A DNA stretch of 64,000 bases, taken from positions 1,054,001-1,118,000 of the forward strand of contig OW818645.1 of assembly GCA_942492835.1 (NCBI GenBank), read 5' to 3'. This DNA comes from GWB2-37-7 sp942492835 (GTDB lineage Bacteria; Bacillota; Clostridia; Lutisporales; Lutisporaceae). Position 1 is the first letter of the stretch. Every line of letters begins with the position of its first letter. The notes under the pieces were generated by a model, which saw only the letters and a list, made by a program, of their open reading frames with translations, had not been told where the DNA came from and searched no databases. Positions 8,830-17,939 of the stretch are shown one piece after another. Both the position numbers and the translations under genes were made by a program.

Positions 8830-11232
8830 CTATGCTTCTTCTTCAAATTCTATATCTTCCATTATTCTTGCAAACTTCTCAAGCTTTTTCTGTACGTTAT
8901 AGAACACACTATTTTCAGGATATTGTCCCTTTTCATTCTTGCATCCTGCAGGCACATCGGTCAAAATCTCTATACCATCTTCAACACTTTTTATAGAATA
9001 AATGTGGAACTTTTTCTGCCTTACAGCTTCAACAACTTCCTCGTCAAGCATTAAGTTTACAACGTTTTGATATGGAATAATGACACCCTCTTGACCGCTT
9101 AAGCCTCTAACTTTACAGGTTTGAAAAAAGCCTTCAATTTTATCATTTACTCCACCAATAGGCTGGATTTCTCCTCTCTGATTTACAGAGCCTGTTACTG
9201 CTATATATTGCTTTATCGGAATTTCTGACAAGCTGGATAACAGTGCATAAAGCTCAGTACTAGAAGCACTATCTCCCTCAACCCCGTCATAGAGTTGTTC
9301 AAAACAAATACTTGAGGTTAGTGATAGTGGGAAATCCTGTGCAAACTTATCTCCCAAATATCCTGATAGTATTAGCATACCCTTGTCGTGTATGCTGCCG
9401 CTCATCTCAACCTCTCGTTCTATGTTTATTATTCCTTTTTCTCCTGCATAAGTTACAGCAGTTATCCTAGATGGTTTTCCAAAGGAAATGTCCCCAAAAT
9501 CCATTACTGAAAGTCCGTTCACCTGACCAATTACTTTGTTCTCAGTAGATATAAGTGTAAATCCTGTATCTATATAGTCCTGAATCTGTTCTTCGATTCT
9601 ATTGGATCTATAATATTTCTCTTTTATTGCTTTCTTTACATAGGCAGCTGTTACAATTTGTGCCCCCTCTATTCTCGCCCATGCATCAGCTTCATATAAA
9701 ACTTCAATTATATTATTAAATCTTGTTGAAAGCTTATGCTTATGCTCAGACAGCCTTCTGCTGTATTCGACTACCGCAGCAACACCTGTATTATCAAAGT
9801 GTAAGAGATTTTTCTTCACACAATGGCTACTGATAAACTTGGCATATTTCATGATGTTTTCATCATCAGATATCATGTCTATATCAAAGTCTGCCTTTAT
9901 CTTAAAATATTTACGGAAATCTTCATCACGATTATAGAGCATATTATAAAGCTGAGCACTGCCTATTAATAATATTTTTATGTTCAGAGGAATAGGCTCA
10001 GGCTTCATGCCACTGGATACTACACCAGCTACTGAATATACATTTTCTATAGAAATACTATTTGTCTTCATTGCTCTCTTAAGTGCATCCCAACTTTCTG
10101 GGTTACGCATAATATCAGACATATTTATAATTATATAACCGCCATTGGCAGCATGCAAAGAACCTGGCTTTATCTTAGTAAAGTCAGTTGTGACAGCTCC
10201 CATATTACTCTCATATTCAATTTTACCAAACAAATTATAATACTTTGGATTTGTCTCTTGTACTACTGGAGCACCTTGCGTTTCGTGATTGTCTATCATC
10301 AGATTTACCTGATATTTTTTCAAAAACTCTTTGCCTCTATCCTTTTCTTCTATTATAGAACCCTCTGTTTCCCCTTTATCTGCCTCTCTAAAATCCTCTA
10401 TGTTTTGAATTATATCTCGCTGCACAGAACGTAGATATAAAAGGACATTTTCATACTCGTTATACTTTTCCTTAAGTTCCATTATAGGCTGTTCTATAGT
10501 TACAAGTGCTACCATTATTTCAAGATGATCCAGCTTGTTTTTGACATTCTCTTCTGCTTCATTTATGCGATTCATAGTTTCAAGCAGCTTAGCTTCAACT
10601 ACATATGAATCCTCCTCAATCTTCTTTCTTTCCTCTGCACTTAGCTTTATATAATCCTCTTCCCCAATAGGATTATCATCTTTGATTGGTATTGTAAGTA
10701 AACCCTGCTCGCTCTTCTTTAGCATGAAACCCTTTTGCTTTGCAAATTGATTAAAGCCCTCCATCAACTCCGAGCTTTGCATTTGATATTTTTGAATTAC
10801 TTCATTCTTCTGTTTCTCATATTCCTCACTATCAAAGGATCTAGGAACATTTGTTTTCAAGTTCCTTACAAGCTTTATCATATCTTTTTGAAGCTTAATG
10901 CCCATTCCAGCAGGAAGGCTTAAAGCTATAGGCTTATCAGGATTATTAAAGTTATATATGTAGCACCAATCATCAGGAGTTTTCTCATTTTGAGCAATTT
11001 TATTGATTACAGTTTTAGAGTAGCTGCTTCTTCCAGTACCCGTTAGCCCTGAAACATATATATTGTAACCTGCCCTTTTGATTGCTAGTCCAAACTCCAT
11101 TGCAGCTGATGCCCTGCCCTGTCCTATTATACCCTCTAAGGATGTAAGCTCCGCAGTAGTTTCAAAACCCAGCTTATCCCCATGACAGATGTTTCTCAAA
11201 TCCATCGGTTCCAATTCTTTGTAATTAGTCAA
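8830..11232 (-). CDS. Lon-like ATP-dependent protease (COG1067 type)
   Basis: An 800-residue AAA+ serine protease. The C-terminal Lon proteolytic domain shows the catalytic Ser in GVEGDSASSTE and the catalytic Lys in GGVNDKIEGFF, so the Ser-Lys dyad is intact. The N-terminal ATPase has a P-loop GLTGTGRSS with Arg where Lys is usual, then a helical region (about residues 180-320) and a Walker B-like segment (NGGYIIINMSDIM). There is no membrane segment. I prefer the TTG at 11232, with AAGGGAG 8 bases upstream, over the ATG at 11250, which overlaps that site. It is monocistronic, ending at a hairpin. Confidence 0.88.
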   Translation of the reverse strand: MTNYKELEPMDLRNICHGDKLGFETTAELTSLEGIIGQGRASAAMEFGLAIKRAGYNIYVSGLTGTGRSSYSKTVINKIAQNEKTPDDWCYIYNFNNPDKPIALSLPAGMGIKLQKDMIKLVRNLKTNVPRSFDSEEYEKQKNEVIQKYQMQSSELMEGFNQFAKQKGFMLKKSEQGLLTIPIKDDNPIGEEDYIKLSAEERKKIEEDSYVVEAKLLETMNRINEAEENVKNKLDHLEIMVALVTIEQPIMELKEKYNEYENVLLYLRSVQRDIIQNIEDFREADKGETEGSIIEEKDRGKEFLKKYQVNLMIDNHETQGAPVVQETNPKYYNLFGKIEYESNMGAVTTDFTKIKPGSLHAANGGYIIINMSDIMRNPESWDALKRAMKTNSISIENVYSVAGVVSSGMKPEPIPLNIKILLIGSAQLYNMLYNRDEDFRKYFKIKADFDIDMISDDENIMKYAKFISSHCVKKNLLHFDNTGVAAVVEYSRRLSEHKHKLSTRFNNIIEVLYEADAWARIEGAQIVTAAYVKKAIKEKYYRSNRIEEQIQDYIDTGFTLISTENKVIGQVNGLSVMDFGDISFGKPSRITAVTYAGEKGIINIEREVEMSGSIHDKGMLILSGYLGDKFAQDFPLSLTSSICFEQLYDGVEGDSASSTELYALLSSLSEIPIKQYIAVTGSVNQRGEIQPIGGVNDKIEGFFQTCKVRGLSGQEGVIIPYQNVVNLMLDEEVVEAVRQKKFHIYSIKSVEDGIEILTDVPAGCKNEKGQYPENSVFYNVQKKLEKFARIMEDIEFEEEA

Positions 11233-11326
11233 CCTAAACACTCCCTTCATTATGCAGTAATAATTAATATGTACTTTGTATTATATTTATACAAAGTCTT
11301 ATAAAAGCATCTCAACTTTGCCTTAT

Positions 11327-12223
11327 CTATTTCATAAAGTTCTTATCTCCAAAGCCCTTTCCTACTACCTCTCTTACATCACCAATTGTGATAAATGCCC
11401 TTGGATCTATATCCAATATCTTATTTTTTACATGAATAACCTGTCCTCTTGCCACAATGCAGTAAAGCACATCCTTGTTCTGTTTTGTATACATACCTCT
11501 TCCATTCAGAGCTGTTACACCTCTATCTAAATCATTCAATATTGCTTCTGCAATTTCCTCTGATTTCTCAGAAATAATGAAAAAAGACTTACCATAGCTA
11601 ACTACACCCTCCTGTATTATATCAATGAGCTTCGTAGAGACAAATATAGTTACTATAGAGAAAAGTGCCAGTTCTGGTCCAAATAGAATTGCGCCTGATA
11701 AAATAACTAAAAAGTCAAAGGCAAACATAATCCATTGGGTCGGTATAGATGGTATATATTTATGAATTATTCTACCTATTAAATCAGTACCGCCAAAGGT
11801 TGCTCCAAACCCAAGTATAAATGCCACCCCGGTACCCATCAATACTCCTCCAAATACAGAACCAAGAAACAGGTTGTCTGTCAAAGCTACCATATATGTA
11901 TCCATTATATCAACAACAACTGCATAAACTATGTTGCAATATATAGTCTTTATACCTACCTCTTTACCTAGTGCAAAAACACCTATAAAAAAGATAGGAA
12001 TACTAAAGCACAAGGTAGTCATACCAATAGGAAAGCCTGTCTTATAATTAATTATATTGGCAATACCCATTACACCACCAGGTATTATTTTGTTTGACTT
12101 TAAAAATAATATCATGGAAAAAGCCATTATTACCGATCCTAATGCAATACCAAAATATGAGAAAAATACATTTTTGGTTTCTAATCTTTTATTATGTGTT
12201 AATACTGATTTTACAGAATTCAT
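11327..12223 (-). CDS. YitT family membrane protein (DUF161 + DUF2179)
   Basis: A 298-residue membrane protein of the YitT family: five or six hydrophobic segments in residues 20-215, with the conserved GFGATFGGTDLIGRII stretch, then a soluble C-terminal DUF2179 domain. The ATG at 12223 has GGAGG 7 bases upstream and gives the usual family start; the 20 codons back to 12283 run into the upstream gene. Function is unknown for the family. It lies 34 bases after the TagA-type gene, probably in one transcript. Confidence 0.88.
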   Translation of the reverse strand: MNSVKSVLTHNKRLETKNVFFSYFGIALGSVIMAFSMILFLKSNKIIPGGVMGIANIINYKTGFPIGMTTLCFSIPIFFIGVFALGKEVGIKTIYCNIVYAVVVDIMDTYMVALTDNLFLGSVFGGVLMGTGVAFILGFGATFGGTDLIGRIIHKYIPSIPTQWIMFAFDFLVILSGAILFGPELALFSIVTIFVSTKLIDIIQEGVVSYGKSFFIISEKSEEIAEAILNDLDRGVTALNGRGMYTKQNKDVLYCIVARGQVIHVKNKILDIDPRAFITIGDVREVVGKGFGDKNFMK

Positions 12224-12257
12224 GTTAACCTCCAAATAATCACATCTAATAATATTA

Positions 12258-12995
12258 CTAACGTTTTGTGGATATAGAATCATATAGTGCCAGCATTATA
12301 AACTTTGGCAGATTCATTATTCTCTTAAGCCTGCTTGGCTCTTGTATAAGTCTGTAAAGCCATTCAAGTCCCTTTTTTTGATAAAACTCCGGTGCTCTCT
12401 TCAGTCGCCCCGATATTACATCCAAGCTACCTCCAATACCTATAGCCAGTTTAACCTTTAACTCATTTCTATGGTTATAAATAAAGAACTCCTGCTTAGG
12501 TACCCCAAGAGCAACAAGCAATATATCTGTTTCCTTATTATTTATATCCTCAATTATCTCTACTTCCTCATCCTCAGAGAAATATCCATCTCTAATACCT
12601 ACTATATTTAAACCCTTGTACTGCTCTTTGACCTTGTCAGCTGCAGCTGTAACTACTTCCTTAGCAGCTCCCAGCATATATACTTTTTTACCCCTTTCTG
12701 CTGCTATGGCTAATATCCTGTTAGTCAGATCTACTCCAGTAACTCTTTCTTTTAGCGGAGTACCATAGAATTTAGATGCTATTACCACACCTATACCATC
12801 TGGTATAACAAGCTGAGCTTCATTCAACACATTCTCAAACTCTCTATTTTTCACCGCATTTAGAAGTATCTCTCCATTCGGAGTAAATATCATATTTAAC
12901 TTATCTCCCTCTAGAAACTCCTCTACTCTTCTCTCCGCTTCAATATAGTTGACATTATCAACCTTTACCCCTACTATTTCTATTGTATTTCTCAT
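12258..12995 (-). CDS. WecG/TagA/CpsF-family glycosyltransferase
   Basis: A 245-residue GT26 transferase. TagA enzymes add N-acetylmannosamine to a lipid-linked GlcNAc at the start of wall teichoic acid or a similar secondary polymer. Family motifs are FTPNGEILL at about 37-45, VIPDGIGVVIA with the catalytic Asp near residue 69, RVTGVDL, and LGVPKQEFFI near 167. The amphipathic C-terminal segment rich in Arg/Leu (RLIQEPSRLKRIMNLPKF) matches the membrane-docking tail of TagA. The start has AGGCGGTG upstream. Its neighbours across the promoter region are murA, GT4 and csaB, which fits wall-polymer assembly. Confidence 0.92.
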   Translation of the reverse strand: MRNTIEIVGVKVDNVNYIEAERRVEEFLEGDKLNMIFTPNGEILLNAVKNREFENVLNEAQLVIPDGIGVVIASKFYGTPLKERVTGVDLTNRILAIAAERGKKVYMLGAAKEVVTAAADKVKEQYKGLNIVGIRDGYFSEDEEVEIIEDINNKETDILLVALGVPKQEFFIYNHRNELKVKLAIGIGGSLDVISGRLKRAPEFYQKKGLEWLYRLIQEPSRLKRIMNLPKFIMLALYDSISTKR

Positions 12996-13043
12996 TTTTT
13001 CACCGCCTAATAACTTAATGTTTTGTCTAATTTCACATTAGAA

Positions 13044-13049
13044 ATTATA
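13044..13049 (-). promoter_or_regulatory. Possible extended -10 for the tagA-type gene
   Basis: On the minus strand TGATATAAT gives an extended -10 (TGn-TATAAT). No good -35 hexamer is seen at 17 bases. Confidence 0.4.
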
Positions 13050-13269
13050 TCATATATTTGCTTTTAGCCCTACGATTATATAGAATGCACAAATTAACAA
13101 TCCTAATTTCCTATATTAATATATATTTATATTTGTTTCAACTATATATTTTGCATTATCATTTTAATCCTAAAAATAGCGAAAAAATGTTTTTCTATGT
13201 TCATATTTTAAGCTATAATTAATAATGTTATAAAATGTTACAAATTTTGTACATAATTTGTGTCATGTA

Positions 13270-13300
13270 TTGGCAGAAGTTATATAAAGTTTGGTATAAT
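13270..13300 (+). promoter_or_regulatory. Possible promoter of murA
   Basis: TTGGCA (13270-13275) and TATAAT (13295-13300) are 19 bases apart, a long but usable spacing, about 65 bases before the murA start. Confidence 0.45.
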
Positions 13301-13364
13301 GTATCTATAAAAATATTAAATAAAAAAATCTTCAGATAAACTGAATATGTAAGGGGTCGAAAAA

Positions 13365-14621
13365 ATGGAAAAGATTATTATAGAGGGTCAGCATCGTTTA
13401 GCTGGTGAGGTTATAATAAGCGGAGCCAAAAACTCTGCTATAGCTATTATGCCTGCTGCTATACTGTCAGGCTCCAAATGTACTATAAAAAATCTCCCTG
13501 AAATAAAAGATGTAGAATTTCTAAAGGATATTCTACTTCAGATGGGTGCTAATATTAAATCAGATAAAGACGTTATGATCATAGACACCTCAAGTGTCAA
13601 CAAGCTCAGTATAGATTTTGAAATGGCAAAAAAAATGCGAGCGTCCTATTACTTTCTCGGTGCACTACTGGGAAGATTTAAAAAGGCTGAAGTTCCTTTC
13701 CCAGGTGGCTGTGACATAGGCGTACGCCCTATAGATTTACACATTAAAGGCTTAGAAGCTTTGGGAGCAAAAATAGAGGTTTCTCATGGCATTATAAAAG
13801 CAACAGCAAAAGAGCTTATTGGTGCATCAATATATCTTGATATTGCAAGTGTAGGTGCTACAATAAATATCATGTTAGCAGCATGTATGGCAAAAGGTAC
13901 AACTACAATAGAAAATTCAGCAAAAGAGCCTTACATTGTTGATACCGCAAACTTTTTAAATGCTATGGGGGCAAATGTCAGAGGTGCAGGTACTGACGTA
14001 ATAAAAATTAAAGGCGTAGAAACTCTTCATGAATGTGAGCATACAATAATTCCTGATTTGATGGAAGCAGGAACCTTTATGGCTGCTGCTGCTGCTACTA
14101 ATGGTGATGTACTAATAAAGAATGTAATACCTACGCACTTAGAGTCTATCACTGCTAAGTTAAAAGAAATGGGTGTTGAGGTAACAGAATATGAAGACAG
14201 CATAAGAATAAAGAACAATAGCAGACTAAAAGCTGTAAATATTAAGACACTATATTATCCAGGCTTTCCTACTGATATGCAGCAGCCTATCAGTGTATTG
14301 TTGTCCATATCAGATGGTACTTCAATTGTAACTGAAAGCATATTTGAATCCCGCTTCAAATACTTAGATGAGCTAAAGAGAATGGGTGCCAAAATAAATG
14401 TAGAAGGCAGAGTAGCTGTAATTGAAGGTGTCAAAAAACTTTCAGGAGCTCCAGTCTCCGCTACAGACTTAAGAGCAGGTGCAGCTATGGTCGTTGCAGG
14501 GCTGGTTGCTGAAGGCAGGACAAAAATAAGCAATATAGAATATATTGATAGAGGTTATGAAAAGCTTGAGGAAAAACTGATTAAAATCGGAGCAAAGATT
14601 CATCGTGAAGATGTAGATTAG
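13365..14621 (+). CDS. murA: UDP-N-acetylglucosamine 1-carboxyvinyltransferase
   Basis: A 418-residue cytoplasmic enzyme transferring enolpyruvate from PEP to UDP-GlcNAc, the first committed step of peptidoglycan synthesis. Lys22-Asn23 (SGAKNSA) and the catalytic Cys116 in PFPGGCDIGVRP are present, so it should be fosfomycin-sensitive by type. The inverted alpha/beta repeats run to the C-terminus and length is normal. Firmicutes often carry two copies; this one heads a forward operon with a GT4 transferase (21-base gap) and csaB, suggesting a role tied to envelope polymers. Confidence 0.95.
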   Translation: MEKIIIEGQHRLAGEVIISGAKNSAIAIMPAAILSGSKCTIKNLPEIKDVEFLKDILLQMGANIKSDKDVMIIDTSSVNKLSIDFEMAKKMRASYYFLGALLGRFKKAEVPFPGGCDIGVRPIDLHIKGLEALGAKIEVSHGIIKATAKELIGASIYLDIASVGATINIMLAACMAKGTTTIENSAKEPYIVDTANFLNAMGANVRGAGTDVIKIKGVETLHECEHTIIPDLMEAGTFMAAAAATNGDVLIKNVIPTHLESITAKLKEMGVEVTEYEDSIRIKNNSRLKAVNIKTLYYPGFPTDMQQPISVLLSISDGTSIVTESIFESRFKYLDELKRMGAKINVEGRVAVIEGVKKLSGAPVSATDLRAGAAMVVAGLVAEGRTKISNIEYIDRGYEKLEEKLIKIGAKIHREDVD

Positions 14622-14642
14622 CAAAAAAACGGAGGCTTATAA

Positions 14643-15773
14643 ATGCAAGCAATCTTTAATGTATTAATTACCACTATGAGTCTTGATATCGGAGGAGCTG
14701 AGACTCATATAGTTGAATTAGCAAAGGGACTAAAAAGAGAAGGCTTCCATGTTGTAGTTGCATCTAGCGGAGGTATTTTCGAGAAGGATTTAGAAAACAG
14801 TGGAATCAAACACTACAAAGTACCCTTAAATAACAAGAAACCGAATAATGTATTTAAAGCATATAAAATGTTAAAAAAAATCATAGAAACAGAAAAGATA
14901 GATTTGGTACATGCTCATGCTAGAATACCAGGCTTCATATGCAATCTTTTACATAAGAAGCTTAATTTTGCCTTTGTAACCACTGCTCATGGCACATGGA
15001 AAACTGGTGGCGGTCTAAAGTATATAACCAAGTGGGGACAAAAAACAATTGCAGTTAGTGAAGATGTAAAAAAATATCTTCTCGATAATTATAGTATTAA
15101 TGAAAGCAATATAACGGTAACAATAAATGGTATTGATACAGAAAAATTTTCACCTGATGTAGATTGGAGCAGTCTTCAAAGTGAATTTGATATTCCAGCG
15201 GATAGCTTCAAGATAGTATATGTAAGCAGAATTGATAAGGATAGAGAGCAAATACTTCAAAGTATTTTAGAGGTGATACCTCGACTAACCCATGACGTGG
15301 AAAACCTTAGATTTTTTATAGTGGGCGGCGGCAACATATTGGATTCTGTGAAGCAAAGTGTCTATAATCTAAATCGAGCTTCTGGCAAAAATTCTATCAT
15401 AGCAGTAGGCCCCCGTACAGATATAAATAAGTTTACAGCAATGTCGGATTTGTTCATAGGCTTTGGTCGCTCCGCCCTAGAAGGTATGGCATCCTCAAAG
15501 CCAGCAATAATAGCAGGTAATCAAGGCTATATAGGTCTTTTAGATGAGTCAAGCATTGAAACCGCAATAAAAACCAATTTTTCCGGCAGGGGGCAGGACA
15601 TGGCAGACAGCGATAGGTTCTTAAAGGACATACTAGAAGTAGTTAACATGAGCAAGGAACAGCGTGCCAAGCTCGGAGGCTTCTGTCGTAATACTGTTTC
15701 ACAGCAATATTCCATTAAGAAAATGGTAGCTGACAACATGGAAGTTTATATACAACTTCTACAGAATTCATAA
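14643..15773 (+). CDS. GT4-family glycosyltransferase
   Basis: A 376-residue GT-B fold glycosyltransferase. The N-terminal DIGGAETHIVELAKGL (residues 14-29) and VHAHARIPGF motif match the GT4 group; the nucleotide-sugar half has SRIDKDREQ and an E-x7-E-type GFGRSALEGMASSKPAI. There is no signal peptide or membrane segment. It lies between murA and csaB on the forward strand with gaps of about 21 bases. Donor and acceptor are unknown; a role in the secondary cell-wall polymer that CsaB modifies is inferred from position. Confidence 0.88.
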   Translation: MQAIFNVLITTMSLDIGGAETHIVELAKGLKREGFHVVVASSGGIFEKDLENSGIKHYKVPLNNKKPNNVFKAYKMLKKIIETEKIDLVHAHARIPGFICNLLHKKLNFAFVTTAHGTWKTGGGLKYITKWGQKTIAVSEDVKKYLLDNYSINESNITVTINGIDTEKFSPDVDWSSLQSEFDIPADSFKIVYVSRIDKDREQILQSILEVIPRLTHDVENLRFFIVGGGNILDSVKQSVYNLNRASGKNSIIAVGPRTDINKFTAMSDLFIGFGRSALEGMASSKPAIIAGNQGYIGLLDESSIETAIKTNFSGRGQDMADSDRFLKDILEVVNMSKEQRAKLGGFCRNTVSQQYSIKKMVADNMEVYIQLLQNS

Positions 15774-15794
15774 GCTTACTAAGGAGAAATTTTT

Positions 15795-16886
15795 ATGTAT
15801 GATATATTAATATCTGGATACTATGGCTTTGAAAATAGCGGAGACGATGCAATACTCATGGCGATTCTGGAAAATCTGCGCACTTACAAGAAAGATATTA
15901 AGGTGTTGGTATTGTCAAAGAAGCCAGAAGAAACCAAAAGAATATATGGTGTGGATGCTGCCAACAGATTTAGTATTTGTGAAGTAGTTAAAGCTATGAG
16001 GAACTCAAAGGTATTTTTAAATGGCGGTGGAAATCTTATTCAAGACGATACCAGTACACGCTCTTTAATGTACTACCTTAGTACGATTTGGCTAGCTAAG
16101 AAGCTTGGTCTCAAGATTATGCTATATTCAAATGGTATAGGTCCAATAGATAAAAGTGTAAACAGAATAATCACTTCAAAAATTATAAATCAGGCAGATA
16201 TAATAACACTTAGAGAGGAAGCTTCACTTCAAGAAGTAAGAAGGCTGTCAGTGGTTAAACCCAAGGTTTTGGTAACAGCAGACCCTGCCTTTACCTTAAA
16301 GCCCTGTACAGACATTGAAGCAGCAGCCATACTTGATGCTGAGGGAATAAAGAAGGACACACCTTTGATTGGCATATCTGCAAGGAAGTGGCGAGGACAC
16401 GAGGTATATTCTCAGCAGATTGCAGCTTCAGCAGACTATCTATATGAGAAATATGGCATAAACTCTGTACTTATACCAATGCATTATCCACATGACATGG
16501 AGATTAATAATGAAATTGCTTCAATGATGAAGCACAAACCATATATTATAAATCATAAATACAATGTACCTCAAACCCTAGGTATTATCAAAAGTATGGA
16601 TATGATAATAGGAATGAGACTTCATGCACTTATATATGGAGCATCTCTACAGGTACCCGTCGTGGGCTTGCCCTATGAGCCAAAGGTTGAAGATTTTCTA
16701 AAGTATATCAATCAGCCTTCTGCAGGTAATGTTGAGAGCTTAGATTATGATAGACTATTAGAAATAATTGAAAGTGTATGGAACAACAGACAGCAAGTGA
16801 AAGAACAGCTTGCAGCTTCAAAACAAATGTTTGTAGATAAAGCTCTTCAAAATGCAGAAATTGCAGTGAGTTTACTGGACATATAA
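15795..16886 (+). CDS. csaB: Polysaccharide pyruvyl transferase CsaB
   Basis: A 363-residue member of the pyruvyl transferase family that places ketal pyruvate on cell-wall polysaccharide, the ligand of SLH-domain S-layer proteins. The start ILISGYYGFENSGDDAIL and the later FLNGGGNLIQDDTS are characteristic, as is MRLHALIYGAS in the GT-B-like C-terminal half. It has a good AAGGAG site 8-9 bases before the ATG and is last in the murA operon, ending at a strong terminator. Its presence predicts S-layer or SLH-anchored surface proteins elsewhere in the genome. Confidence 0.92.
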   Translation: MYDILISGYYGFENSGDDAILMAILENLRTYKKDIKVLVLSKKPEETKRIYGVDAANRFSICEVVKAMRNSKVFLNGGGNLIQDDTSTRSLMYYLSTIWLAKKLGLKIMLYSNGIGPIDKSVNRIITSKIINQADIITLREEASLQEVRRLSVVKPKVLVTADPAFTLKPCTDIEAAAILDAEGIKKDTPLIGISARKWRGHEVYSQQIAASADYLYEKYGINSVLIPMHYPHDMEINNEIASMMKHKPYIINHKYNVPQTLGIIKSMDMIIGMRLHALIYGASLQVPVVGLPYEPKVEDFLKYINQPSAGNVESLDYDRLLEIIESVWNNRQQVKEQLAASKQMFVDKALQNAEIAVSLLDI

Positions 16887-16923
16887 AATACGGGATGACA
16901 CATAGGTCATCCCGTATTTTTTT
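16886..16923. terminator. Bidirectional terminator, csaB / DUF4330 operon
   Basis: AAATACGGGATGAC pairs with GTCATCCCGTATTT around a 6-base loop and is followed by a T run; convergent operons meet here. Confidence 0.92.
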
Positions 16924-16933
16924 ATCTAATGTT

Positions 16934-17428
16934 TTATGGTGTGACACGCAGTACATCTACTACCGTACCTTGTATTCCTGCAATTCGGTTTTCCAAATAA
17001 ATTTTAGACTGATTGTTTACATCTCTATTTCCGCTTGCCAAATAGCTATAATCGTTTACCACTCCTGGTACTTGTATAGTAAGCAATAATTCAAATTTCC
17101 CTGGCTTTTCTGCTAAGGCAACTGTTCCATCTGTTTTTGTAATATAATCCATAAAAGGCTTTACTTCCTTAGCAATTACTTTCCCCATGTAAGTATCTGT
17201 CTTTGAGTCATAGATTTCATCCTCAACATTAACAGCATCAACAGTAAAATTTCTTATATCTGTTATGCTGACAGTGTATTGTATTAAAGCATCATTTCCA
17301 ACACCTTTGTTTTCACTTAATACAAACTTATATAATATACCAACTATTATAAGAACAGCTACTAAAACTGTTAGCAAATCTATTACATTTATTTTCCCAA
17401 ACAATCTTCCTTTTTGATCTATAAACAT
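16934..17428 (-). CDS. DUF4330 membrane-anchored protein, copy 1
   Basis: A 164-residue protein with a short basic start, one membrane segment at about residues 14-35 (VIDLLTVLVAVLIIVGILY) and an extracytoplasmic beta-rich domain. It resembles the gene just upstream (both begin GKLFG/GRLFGK...N..D) and matches DUF4330. Function unknown. It is the last of four genes after an O-antigen-ligase-like protein and a GT4 transferase, so a role in polymer export or assembly is possible. Confidence 0.8.
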   Translation of the reverse strand: MFIDQKGRLFGKINVIDLLTVLVAVLIIVGILYKFVLSENKGVGNDALIQYTVSITDIRNFTVDAVNVEDEIYDSKTDTYMGKVIAKEVKPFMDYITKTDGTVALAEKPGKFELLLTIQVPGVVNDYSYLASGNRDVNNQSKIYLENRIAGIQGTVVDVLRVTP

Positions 17429-17439
17429 AGGAAATCCCC

Positions 17440-17928
17440 CTATTCCTTTATCTTCACGTTAAGAATAAAGCCTTCACCTGCGTAGCCTTTACCCTTTACA
17501 TAGATTTTTTGTCCTATTCTTATCTCCAAGCCTCCAACTGTTACGCTTCTACTTGTTACTTTAGCATCAGCAGTAAGCTTCAAAACCAAATCCAGCTTTC
17601 CTGGCATCTCTGCAACTACATATTTGCCGTTAATAAAGTCCGCATTTACATTTGTGGAGGGTGTATAGGCTGTTCCAGCTACTCGACCTAAATTGTTGCC
17701 CTTAACACTTTCACGTATAAAATCTCCATTTTTTATAGCTGAAATAAACTTTTCGTCAACTGATTTGATTTCTACCTCATACTCAACAGTTTGCATGTCA
17801 GCTTCTTGATTGTCCTTATAATTTCCATAGGCATATATTCCTACCCCTATAATTAAAGCGATAATTATTAGTATAACAATATCTAAAATGTTAAATATAC
17901 CAAATAGTTTACCTTTACTTTTGCTCAT
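17440..17928 (-). CDS. DUF4330 membrane-anchored protein, copy 2
   Basis: A 162-residue paralogue of the downstream gene with the same layout: KGKLFGIFNILDIV start, one membrane helix at about residues 13-32 and a beta-rich outer domain with a repeated MPGKLDLVLKL / KPGKFELLLTI strand. The two are 11 bases apart and likely act together. A good GGAGGA site precedes the ATG. Confidence 0.8.
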   Translation of the reverse strand: MSKSKGKLFGIFNILDIVILIIIALIIGVGIYAYGNYKDNQEADMQTVEYEVEIKSVDEKFISAIKNGDFIRESVKGNNLGRVAGTAYTPSTNVNADFINGKYVVAEMPGKLDLVLKLTADAKVTSRSVTVGGLEIRIGQKIYVKGKGYAGEGFILNVKIKE

Positions 17929-17939
17929 AAGTCTTCCTC

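Larger units (their letters stand above)
12996..13364. other. Divergent intergenic region between tagA-type gene and murA
   Basis: A 369-base gene-free stretch, very AT-rich. It holds the outward promoters described separately. No RNA gene, riboswitch or repeat was recognised in it. Confidence 0.7.
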
